Of a DNA stretch of 5,158 nt, positions 1-5,158 are shown one piece after another (the stretch's first letter is position 1; each line of letters starts with the position of its first letter). The notes beneath the pieces were generated by a model that did not search any database, was not told the DNA's origin, and saw only the letters and a list, made by a program, of their open reading frames with translations. Source of the stretch: Desulfobacterales bacterium (GTDB taxonomy: Bacteria; Desulfobacterota; Desulfobacteria; Desulfobacterales; Desulfobacteraceae); NCBI GenBank assembly GCA_022361135.1, contig JAKSBM010000239.1:1-5158 (forward strand), written 5' to 3'. The translations under genes and the position numbers were made by a program.

Positions 1-1035
1 GCCATCCTCTCCTCCATTTTCCCGCCGGAAAAGCGGGGTGGGGCCATGGGGGTGATTGTCACCGCCGTCTACATCGGGCTGTCCGCCGGCCCCACCCTGG
101 CCGGATTCATGATCGCCCACTGGGGATGGCGCTGGGTCTTTTTCTCGGCCCTGCCCCTGGAACTGGCCGCCCTCATCCTCACCTTCACCCACCTCAAAGG
201 GGAATGGAAATCCGCCCCGGGCATGCCCTTTGACTGGGCCGGCAGTTTCATTTACATGGCCGCCCTCTCGGCCCTCATATACGGGGCATCCCATTTGAGC
301 GAAGGCCCCATTTACATTGTTTTAATGGGGGCGGGCATCCTGGGTTTGTTCCTTTTTTTCAGCTATGAAACCCGATGCGATTCCCCCATCCTGGACACCC
401 ATTTGCTCCGGACCAACAGGGCCTTCACCCTGAACAATGTCACCACCCTGATCAACTACGCCGCCTCCTTCGGGGTCACCTTTTTCCTCAGCCTTTACCT
501 CCAACAGATCCGGGGTATTGCCCCCCAGGCCGCCGGCCTCGTCCTGGTCACCCAGCCGGTTGTCCAGGCCATCCTCTCCCCCATTTCCGGACGATTGGCC
601 GATATTCATCCCCCGGCCCGGCTGGCCACCCTGGGCATGGGGGTCTGCACCCTGGCCCTGGGACTGTGCACCACCATCGACGCCGCCACCCCCCTGATCC
701 AGATCTACGGCATCCTGGCACTCCTGGGAACGGGCTTCGGCATCTTCGCCTCCCCCAACATGACCACCATCATGGGCAGCGTGGCCCCCAAACACTACGG
801 CATCGCCTCCAGCATGGTGGCCACCATGCGGAACATGGGCATGCTCACGGCCATGACCCTGATCACCTTCATCCTCCACCTTTTCATGGGCAACGCCCCG
901 GTGACCCCGGAAACGGCCGCAAGCTACCTGACCAGCATGCACACGGGTTTCATCATCTTCACCATCCTGAGCACCATGGGCGTCTTCTGCTCCTTGGGCC
1001 GCATGGCCGCAACCCCGACAAAGGAAATGCCCTGA
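1..1035 (+). CDS. MFS transporter, DHA2 (EmrB/QacA-like) drug/H+ antiporter, 5'-truncated by window edge
   Basis: Frame 1 is open from the first base and ends at TGA 1033-1035, giving the C-terminal 344 residues. The methionine at base 46 is internal: the codons before it already encode the family's conserved cytoplasmic loop (FPPEKRGGAM) between helices 4 and 5. Next comes antiporter motif C in helix 5 (GLSAGPTLAG, visible residues 26-35), then WGWRWVFF leading into helix 6. I count about ten hydrophobic segments, matching helices 5-14 of a 14-helix DHA2 protein. About 130 N-terminal residues should therefore lie upstream. Members export drugs, dyes or metabolites across the inner membrane in exchange for protons; the substrate here cannot be predicted. 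The C-terminus is short and polar (ends TKEMP). A stem-loop follows 12 bases after the stop, and the next gene has its own promoter-like region, so this is probably a separate transcription unit. Codon use matches the neighbours. Family assignment is firm; drug efflux as the role is inference. Confidence 0.9.
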   Translation, partial: AILSSIFPPEKRGGAMGVIVTAVYIGLSAGPTLAGFMIAHWGWRWVFFSALPLELAALILTFTHLKGEWKSAPGMPFDWAGSFIYMAALSALIYGASHLSEGPIYIVLMGAGILGLFLFFSYETRCDSPILDTHLLRTNRAFTLNNVTTLINYAASFGVTFFLSLYLQQIRGIAPQAAGLVLVTQPVVQAILSPISGRLADIHPPARLATLGMGVCTLALGLCTTIDAATPLIQIYGILALLGTGFGIFASPNMTTIMGSVAPKHYGIASSMVATMRNMGMLTAMTLITFILHLFMGNAPVTPETAASYLTSMHTGFIIFTILSTMGVFCSLGRMAATPTKEMP

Positions 1036-1047
1036 TGGCATCCAAAC

Positions 1048-1080
1048 GCCCCAGGCCGGAATAATCCGCCGGCCTGGGGC
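1048..1080 (+). terminator. GC-rich stem-loop after the MFS gene, possible terminator without a T-tract
   Basis: A perfect 12-bp inverted repeat pairs 1048-1059 (GCCCCAGGCCGG) with 1069-1080 (CCGGCCTGGGGC) around a 9-base loop. It starts 12 bases after the MFS stop. The bases that follow (ACCCTTGCAA) are not a T-run, so it is not a canonical intrinsic terminator. It could be a weak terminator, an mRNA 3'-end protecting hairpin, or a site that needs Rho. The loop holds a smaller alternative palindrome (CGGA at 1057-1060 with TCCG at 1065-1068). The hairpin itself is seen directly; its termination function is inferred from position. Confidence 0.55.
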
Positions 1081-1149
1081 ACCCTTGCAAACCGCATAAA
1101 AACACGCCACTCACCCCATTAACTCCGTTACTTTTTTTTAAATTACCCC

Positions 1150-1176
1150 TTGACTAATATATTAGTATTTTAGTAC
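1150..1176 (+). promoter_or_regulatory. Candidate promoter of the GntR regulator gene
   Basis: An AT-rich island (about 1118-1176) interrupts otherwise GC-rich DNA directly upstream of the regulator gene. TTGACT at 1150-1155 matches a sigma-70 -35 box in 5 of 6 positions. The best-placed -10 candidate is TAGTAC at 1171-1176, a poor match with a short 15-base spacer. Alternatively TATATT at 1158-1163 is a good -10 box (5 of 6), but its -35 would then be a weak T-rich sequence near 1135-1140. The register is therefore unresolved. Transcription would start about 30-55 bases before the start codon. Confidence 0.4.
1153..1166. promoter_or_regulatory. Perfect 14-bp palindrome, candidate operator of the adjacent GntR/FCD regulator
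   Basis: ACTAATATATTAGT equals its own reverse complement. It lies within the candidate promoter, 55 bases before the start codon of a GntR-type repressor gene. GntR dimers bind short AT-rich palindromes and often repress their own promoters, so this is the natural autoregulatory operator candidate. A further copy of the half-site TTAGT lies at 1170-1174, in direct orientation to the second arm and 8 bases on. Binding is inferred from position and symmetry only. Confidence 0.45.
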
Positions 1177-1221
1177 ACCACAAACAGTTCAGCAGCTCAC
1201 CCCTAACCGGAGGAAATCTCC

Positions 1222-1869
1222 ATGAAGATGCGGCTCCAGAACAATTTCCAGCTCCTGCGAAGCCAGGTCTACGAGCACCTTCGCACCGCCCTTCGCTACC
1301 AAAGCCTCAAACCCGGGATGTTTGTCACCATCAATCAATTGTCAAAGGAACTGGACATCAACCGGACCCCCCTGCGGGACGCCCTGCTCCAACTTCAGGT
1401 GGAGGGGTTTGTCACCTTTCTGCCCCAGCGGGGCATCATGATCAATGAGCTCTCCCGCCAGGACCGGGAGGACATCTACCAGATGCTGGGCGCCCTGGAT
1501 TCCAGCGTCCTGGCCTCGGTCTTTCCCCGACTCACCCCGGACCACGTTCAGCAGATGCGATCCCTCAACCATGAGATGTACGATACCTGTACCTCCCCCG
1601 AAGACCGAAACACCTATTTTGATCTCAATGCCCGCTTCCACGGGGTCTACCTCAATCTCTCGGATAATCAGCTCCTCCTCAATCAATTGGATATTCTGCG
1701 CCAGCGCCTCTTTGACTTCGGGGCCCAGGGCAGCTGGATCCAAAAGGTGAGGGAACTCAATCACCAGGAGCACATCCAACTCATGGAACTCATGGAGGAC
1801 GGCCAAGCCCACGGGGCAGCCGCCTTCATCAGGGATACCCATTGCGTCATGAACTGGGATCCGGAATAA
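1222..1869 (+). CDS. GntR-family transcriptional regulator, FCD (FadR C-terminal domain) subfamily
   Basis: A complete 215-residue protein, usual for FCD regulators. The start is ATG 1222, with a strong ribosome site GGAGGA at 1209-1214 and a 7-base spacer; the stop is TAA. Residues about 14-78 form the winged helix-turn-helix: SQVYEHLRTAL opens it, NRTPLRDAL (residues 48-55 region) matches the family's recognition-helix signature S-R-T-P-V-R-E-A-L, and LPQRGIMI is the wing. Residues about 84-208 form the all-helical FCD effector domain. Likely metal-site residues are N136 and H140 (in NARFH), H184 (in HQEH) and H207 (in RDTH). The first is usually Asp; Asn is a variant. FCD proteins typically bind small carboxylates or related metabolites, which release DNA. 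Being just upstream of an ABC importer operon on the same strand, it probably controls that operon and itself through the palindrome in its promoter. The effector is unknown, and activator versus repressor cannot be told from sequence. Confidence 0.92.
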   Translation: MKMRLQNNFQLLRSQVYEHLRTALRYQSLKPGMFVTINQLSKELDINRTPLRDALLQLQVEGFVTFLPQRGIMINELSRQDREDIYQMLGALDSSVLASVFPRLTPDHVQQMRSLNHEMYDTCTSPEDRNTYFDLNARFHGVYLNLSDNQLLLNQLDILRQRLFDFGAQGSWIQKVRELNHQEHIQLMELMEDGQAHGAAAFIRDTHCVMNWDPE

Positions 1870-1949
1870 CAGCCACAAAGCAGCAGATTTAAATAAAAGC
1901 CCCAGAACGTCCACACCGGAGTCATCGGTGCCATCCTAACCCTTTTTTT
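1870..1949 (+). other. Short regulator-to-binding-protein gap without a clear terminator or promoter
   Basis: The gap carries an AT-rich patch (around 1886-1898, ATTTAAATAAAA), a small hairpin (CACCG 1914-1918 with CGGTG 1926-1930, 7-base loop) and a run of seven T at 1943-1949. The T-run begins 12 bases past the hairpin, too far for an intrinsic terminator. TAAATA at 1890-1895 lacks a matching -35 box. The simplest reading is that the regulator and the transporter genes are cotranscribed, though a weak internal promoter is not excluded. Confidence 0.35.
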
Positions 1950-1954
1950 GGAGG
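1950..1954 (+). promoter_or_regulatory. Ribosome binding site GGAGG that fixes the start of the solute-binding protein
   Basis: GGAGG lies 5 bases before ATG 1960. An in-frame TTG at 1948 would give four extra residues (MEVS), but it overlaps this Shine-Dalgarno sequence and has no ribosome site of its own. ATG 1960 also gives a standard signal peptide beginning MRRC. Confidence 0.85.
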
Positions 1955-1959
1955 TAAGT

Positions 1960-3507
1960 ATGCGTCGTTGTGTCATCCCCTGGTTAATGGTTTTATTGTC
2001 CCTGGTCGCGACCCTACCGGCCTGGGCCGTTGAAAAAAACATGGTCTTTGCCTCCCCCTACGGCATCACCACCCTGGACCCCAGCGCGTCCTATTCCACG
2101 GAACTCTGTTACATGGCCAATATCTATGAGCCCCTGATCCGGGTGAATCCGCCGGGCAGCAACACCCTTTTTTCCATGGTCCTGGCAGAAAGCTTCACCG
2201 CATCACCGGACGGGCTCGCCTACACCTTTAAACTCCGCAAGGGGGTAAAATTCCACGACGGTACCCCCTTCACTTCCGAGGCAGTGAAATTCTCCATTGA
2301 AAGAACAAAGAACATGGGCAAAGGCGCCGCATTCATCTGGGCCGACCTCAAGGAAATCCAGACTCCAGATCCCCATACTGCGGTCTTTATCCTCAAACAG
2401 CCGGTCCCCCTGCCCCAAATTGCCGCCTCGGCCTATGCCTCCTACATCATGAGCCCGAGTATCGGAGACAAGGGATCGGACTGGTTCAACCAAGGAAACG
2501 ATGCCGGAACCGGCCCCTACACCCTGAAGCATTATAAAAATGGTGAATCCTGGATGCTCACCCAATTCAAGGACTATTGGGGTGGCTGGGACGGCAACCA
2601 CATTGAAAATATCCTGGTAAAATTCACCAAAGAACCGCTGACCCAGCTCCAGATGCTCAAGGCGGGCCAGGCCTATCTGGTGGGCCGTGTTCCCCTGGAC
2701 AGCTACCCCTCCATCAAGGCGGGTAAAACCACCCGGGTGATATACGGCCCCAGCTTCCAAAATTACCTGGCCTTCTTCAACACCACCCGGCCGCCCCTGG
2801 ACCAGGTTAAGGTCCGCCAGGCCCTGGCCCATGCCATCCCCTATGAAGACATCATTCAAATCGGTTTCAACGGCAATGCCAGCCAGGCACGGGGCCCGGT
2901 ACCCCAGGGACAATTCGGCGGCACCGAGGATGTTTTCCAATACCGCCATGATCTGGATAAAGCCAAAGCCCTCCTGGCCCAGGCCGGCTACCCCGACGGC
3001 GGATTCAAACTCAATCTTTCCTACACGGCGGAGAACCAACAGGAGGCTCGCTTTGCCCCCCTGATCCAAAGTGAATTCAAGAAAATCGGTGTGGAGGTGG
3101 AAATCCAGTCCCTTTCCTGGAACACCCAATGGACCCTGGCCAAAAAAGATCCAAAGGCAGCCCAGGACATGTTCATCCTCCTGTGGTGGCCCACCTACAG
3201 CGATCCCTACGAAACCCTATTCTCCCTGCTCCACGACGAAGGGGACAAACCCGTGTGGAACCTGGCCTATTACAAGAACCCCACCTTTGATAAAATGATT
3301 CGCCGGGCCTACGAAACCGTGGGCGCTGATCCGGAACAGGCCCTGAATCTATACGTCACGGCCCAAAATCTGATCCAGCAGGATGCCCCCGTGGCCCCCA
3401 TCGCCGATGTGCGGGAAAACTGGCCCATGAACAAAAAACTCAAGGGACTGGTCATGAATCCGGCCTATCCCCAGGTGCCCTTTTTCCACCAGATGTATAT
3501 CCAATAA
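1960..3507 (+). CDS. ABC transporter periplasmic substrate-binding protein, family 5 (DppA/OppA/NikA superfamily)
   Basis: A 515-residue protein, the usual size for SBP_bac_5. Residues 1-23 form a Sec signal peptide: RR, then a hydrophobic core, then cleavage after PAWA before VEKN. Cys4 precedes the core and is no lipobox, so the protein is soluble in the periplasm. Family landmarks in order: TLDPSASYSTEL (38-49) and NIYEPLI (54-60); the superfamily signature at 76-114 (AESFTASPDG, then KLRKGVKFHDGTPF); GTGPYTL (183-189); RQALAHAIPYEDI (286-298); AKALLAQAGYPDGG (335-348); and SDPYETLF (414-421). It captures a solute and delivers it to the two permeases encoded next. The residue matching the peptide-amine-binding aspartate of OppA/DppA seems to be T412 (WWPTYSDP), so a non-peptide ligand is plausible. 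The ligand is unknown: peptides, nickel complexes, opines and sugars all occur in the superfamily. A stem-loop 10 bases after the stop separates it from the permease genes. Codon use matches the neighbours. Confidence 0.93.
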   Translation: MRRCVIPWLMVLLSLVATLPAWAVEKNMVFASPYGITTLDPSASYSTELCYMANIYEPLIRVNPPGSNTLFSMVLAESFTASPDGLAYTFKLRKGVKFHDGTPFTSEAVKFSIERTKNMGKGAAFIWADLKEIQTPDPHTAVFILKQPVPLPQIAASAYASYIMSPSIGDKGSDWFNQGNDAGTGPYTLKHYKNGESWMLTQFKDYWGGWDGNHIENILVKFTKEPLTQLQMLKAGQAYLVGRVPLDSYPSIKAGKTTRVIYGPSFQNYLAFFNTTRPPLDQVKVRQALAHAIPYEDIIQIGFNGNASQARGPVPQGQFGGTEDVFQYRHDLDKAKALLAQAGYPDGGFKLNLSYTAENQQEARFAPLIQSEFKKIGVEVEIQSLSWNTQWTLAKKDPKAAQDMFILLWWPTYSDPYETLFSLLHDEGDKPVWNLAYYKNPTFDKMIRRAYETVGADPEQALNLYVTAQNLIQQDAPVAPIADVRENWPMNKKLKGLVMNPAYPQVPFFHQMYIQ

Positions 3508-3517
3508 TTGACCACGC

Positions 3518-3540
3518 CCCTGCCCCTTTGCGGGGCAGGG
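3518..3540 (+). other. Intercistronic GC-rich stem-loop between binding-protein and permease genes
   Basis: A 9-bp perfect stem pairs CCCTGCCCC (3518-3526) with GGGGCAGGG (3532-3540) around a 5-base loop, TTTGC. It sits 10 bases after the binding-protein stop and 25 bases before the permease start. No T-tract follows, so full termination is unlikely. In ABC importer operons, hairpins at this spot commonly stabilise the upstream message or attenuate transcription, giving more binding protein than permease. The structure is seen directly; the role is inferred. Confidence 0.65.
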
Positions 3541-3565
3541 ACGCCCTTCACAAAGGACATCGGCC

Positions 3566-4576
3566 ATGGCCCTGTTTTTACTCAAACGATTCATAGGACT
3601 CATTGTGCTCCTGCTCACCCTGGCCACCCTGGTGTTTTTTTTCACCCGGTCCCTGCCCGGGGATGTGGCCGCCCTGTACATCGGAGGCAATGCCAAGGCC
3701 GAACAGATCCAGAAGGCCCGGGAGGAACTGGGGCTGGACAAGCCCCTGGTGGCCCAGTATTGGCGGTACATGAAAAAACTGGTCCGGGGGGATCTGGGCA
3801 TCTCCATGCGCACCCACCGCCCGGTATTCCAGGACCTGTTGGAAAAAATCCCCATGTCCTTTGAGCTGGTGGCCTGGGCCCTGCTCCTGGCCACGGTGGG
3901 CGGGGTGGGCGCCGGGGTCACGGCGGCCTATTGGCAGGGAGGGATTCCCGATACCCTCATTAAATGGGTCAGTTCCGCCGCCGTATCCATCCCCATTTTT
4001 TTCCTGGCCCTGCTCTTGCAATTGATCTTTTTCAACGGCCTGGACTGGTTCCCCCTCCAGGGGCGCATGGATTCCATGCTGGAATTCACCCATCCCATTG
4101 AAAATCGCACCGGCTTCAGCCTGGTGGACACCCTGATTACCGGTAACTTCACCGCCCTGTTCAACGTGGCCTGGCACATGGTCCTGCCCGTCATCTCCCT
4201 GGCCGTGGGCCCCTGGGGGATCATTGCCCGTCTCACCCGCTCTTCCCTGCTGGATATCATGGACCAGGACTATATCCTGGCGGCCCGGGCATCGGGCATC
4301 GGCGAAGCCACCCTGTTTTTCCACTACGGCCTGCGCAACGCCCTTTCTCCGGTGCTTACGGTCATCGGCCTTTCCGTGGCCATCATCCTTTTGGCCACCT
4401 TTTACGTGGAAATGATTTTTAACTGGCCCGGCATCGGCTATTACTCCCTGCTGGCCATCATCAGTCTGGATTACACCGCCTGCATGGGTGTCTGCCTCAT
4501 GATCGGCACCATCTACCTGGGGGCCAACACGGCCATGGACATCCTGCGCAGGCTGGTGGATCCCCGGATTCAATAG
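3566..4576 (+). CDS. ABC transporter permease, DppB/OppB family
   Basis: A complete 336-residue inner-membrane protein, typical of DppB. ATG 3566 is preceded by AAAGGA (3552-3557) with an 8-base spacer; the stop is TAG. Helix 1 is at residues 9-26, followed by the family signature TRSLPGDVA (27-35). The external region has a helix (AEQIQKAREELGLDKPLVAQYWRY) and RGDLGISMRTHRPV (74-87). Hydrophobic segments follow at about 99-121, 131-156, 203-221, 261-280 and 306-322. The cytoplasmic EAA loop that docks onto the ATPase is clear: DYILAARASGIGEA (235-248), with conserved A240, A242, G244 and N258. FNWPGIGYYSL (285-295) and the C-terminal VDPRIQ are also diagnostic. It forms the translocation channel as a heterodimer with the permease encoded 15 bases downstream, fed by the binding protein encoded upstream. 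No truncation or missing motif is seen. Substrate specificity cannot be read from the permease. Confidence 0.95.
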   Translation: MALFLLKRFIGLIVLLLTLATLVFFFTRSLPGDVAALYIGGNAKAEQIQKAREELGLDKPLVAQYWRYMKKLVRGDLGISMRTHRPVFQDLLEKIPMSFELVAWALLLATVGGVGAGVTAAYWQGGIPDTLIKWVSSAAVSIPIFFLALLLQLIFFNGLDWFPLQGRMDSMLEFTHPIENRTGFSLVDTLITGNFTALFNVAWHMVLPVISLAVGPWGIIARLTRSSLLDIMDQDYILAARASGIGEATLFFHYGLRNALSPVLTVIGLSVAIILLATFYVEMIFNWPGIGYYSLLAIISLDYTACMGVCLMIGTIYLGANTAMDILRRLVDPRIQ

Positions 4577-4591
4577 GACAAAGGATTTCCC

Positions 4592-5158
4592 ATGGCCCAA
4601 GACATCTCCTACCCCACCCTGGCAGCCCAGGCCGCCCGGGAACACCGCCGGATGAAATATTTCCTGGCCAAACAATTGCTCCGGAAAAAGGGGGCATTGG
4701 CCGCCCTGGTGATCCTGGTCCTGACCATTGCCGCCGCCGTCTTCGCCCCCCTTCTGGCGCCCTATCCCGACCAGGGCCGGGGCAGCGTCAACATTGAAGA
4801 ACGCCTCCAGCCCCCCTCGTCCCGGCATCTGTTGGGCACGGACATCTACGGCCGGGACCTGCTCAGCCGGGTCATCTTCGGGGCCCGGATCTCCATTCTG
4901 GGCGGATTTCTCATTGTTCTCTTCGCCTGCCTCATCGGGGTGCCTTTGGGGCTGTGGGCCGGGTATAACCAAGGGTGGTCCGGGGCCTTGATCTCCCGCA
5001 TCGTGGAGCTGTTCCTCTCATTTCCCGCCACCCTCATTGCCATGGCCATTGCCCTGGTGGCCGGGGCGGGATGGTTCACGGCCATTGTGGCCCTGACCAT
5101 TCCCTGGTGGCCCTGGTACACCCGGCTGGTCCAGGGGGAGGTCACGGCCATGCGGGGC
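4592..5158 (+). CDS. ABC transporter permease, DppC/OppC family, 3'-truncated by window edge
   Basis: Frame 2 is open from ATG 4592 to the last base with no stop, giving the first 189 residues of a protein usually about 280-300 long. AAAGGA (4580-4585) lies 6 bases before the ATG. Only 15 bases separate it from the previous permease stop, so the two are translated from one message. The N-terminus is cytoplasmic and basic (AAREHRRMKYFLAKQLLRKK), followed by helix 1 (about 34-56, ending FAPLLAPY). Then comes the OppC hallmark HLLGTDIYGRDLLSRVIFGAR (about 79-99), helices at about 101-124 and 132-158, and VELFLSFPATLIAMAIAL. The visible end, WPWYTRLVQGEVTAMRG, is the lead-in to the EAA ATPase-docking loop, which lies just beyond the window. 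It pairs with the upstream permease to form the channel. ATPase genes (DppD/DppF type) are expected next but not seen. The substrate is unknown. Confidence 0.93.
   Translation, partial: MAQDISYPTLAAQAAREHRRMKYFLAKQLLRKKGALAALVILVLTIAAAVFAPLLAPYPDQGRGSVNIEERLQPPSSRHLLGTDIYGRDLLSRVIFGARISILGGFLIVLFACLIGVPLGLWAGYNQGWSGALISRIVELFLSFPATLIAMAIALVAGAGWFTAIVALTIPWWPWYTRLVQGEVTAMRG

Noticed and set aside
375..1064. A 229-codon plus-strand frame overlapping the MFS gene
   Set aside because: It is a Pro/His/Gly-rich out-of-frame reading of the MFS gene, not a plausible folded protein.
322..1110. A 262-codon open frame on the minus strand opposite the MFS gene
   Set aside because: The product is a low-complexity Gly/His/Asp-rich sequence produced by the complement of the MFS codons, with no recognisable domain.
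1120..1139. TAAC-TCC-GTTA followed by eight T as an intrinsic terminator
   Set aside because: The stem is only 4 bp, mostly A-T pairs, with a 3-base loop; this is too weak, and the spot lies inside the AT-rich promoter island.
1914..1949. Small hairpin plus T7 between regulator and binding-protein genes as a terminator
   Set aside because: The 5-bp stem is weak and the T-run starts 12 bases downstream of it, which does not fit intrinsic termination.
1948..1959. TTG at 1948 as start of the binding-protein gene
   Set aside because: It overlaps the GGAGG ribosome site used by ATG 1960 and has no ribosome site of its own; the ATG gives a normal signal peptide.
1960..2028. Twin-arginine or lipoprotein signal in the binding protein (RR at residues 2-3, Cys at 4)
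   Set aside because: There is no twin-arginine consensus around the RR, and the Cys lies before the hydrophobic core rather than at a lipobox; a Sec signal cleaved after AWA fits better.
3578..4972. A 464-codon open frame on the minus strand across both permease genes
   Set aside because: It is a shadow of the GC-rich codon bias of the plus-strand permeases: its product is Gly/Gln/His/Asp-rich with no domain pattern, and it spans a gene junction. The plus-strand proteins match known families throughout.
1960..5158. Naming the importer Dpp, Opp or Nik
   Set aside because: The family is clear but the substrate is not; the pocket residue at 412 even argues against simple peptides, so no gene symbols are given.

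Overview
The window reads as ordinary chromosomal DNA from a GC-rich Gram-negative bacterium. All four complete or partial transporter genes and the regulator share the same codon style (GCC, CTG, CCC and ACC dominate). The binding protein has a plain cleavable signal peptide with no lipobox, which implies a periplasm. The style resembles sulfate-reducing Desulfobacterota, but that is an impression from codon and protein flavour, not a proven assignment. Everything is on the + strand.

Layout: (1) 1-1035 is the 3' part of an MFS drug/H+ antiporter gene of the 14-helix DHA2 (EmrB/QacA-like) type; its start lies upstream of the window. (2) 1036-1221 is a 186-base gap. It holds a 12-bp perfect GC-rich stem-loop just after the MFS stop, then an AT-rich promoter-like stretch with a perfect 14-bp palindrome. 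(3) 1222-1869 encodes a GntR-family regulator with an FCD ligand-binding domain. (4) 1960-3507 encodes a family 5 extracellular solute-binding protein (the DppA/OppA/NikA superfamily). (5) 3508-3565 holds a 9-bp GC-rich intercistronic stem-loop. (6) 3566-4576 encodes the first DppB/OppB-type permease. (7) 4592-5158 encodes the start of the second, DppC/OppC-type permease and runs off the window. The ATPase subunits are not visible and would be expected just downstream.

Taken together, genes 2-5 look like a locally regulated import operon. An FCD regulator probably senses a small organic acid or related metabolite and controls a peptide/nickel-type ABC importer. The ligand cannot be named from sequence. 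In the binding protein, the aspartate that holds the peptide N-terminus in OppA and DppA appears to be replaced by threonine, which argues against simple peptides. The MFS gene is probably a separate upstream transcription unit.

I found no RNA genes, CRISPR arrays, insertion sequences or attachment sites, and no convincing novel system. The items most worth checking are the regulator's putative operator, the ligand of the importer, and the intercistronic hairpin.
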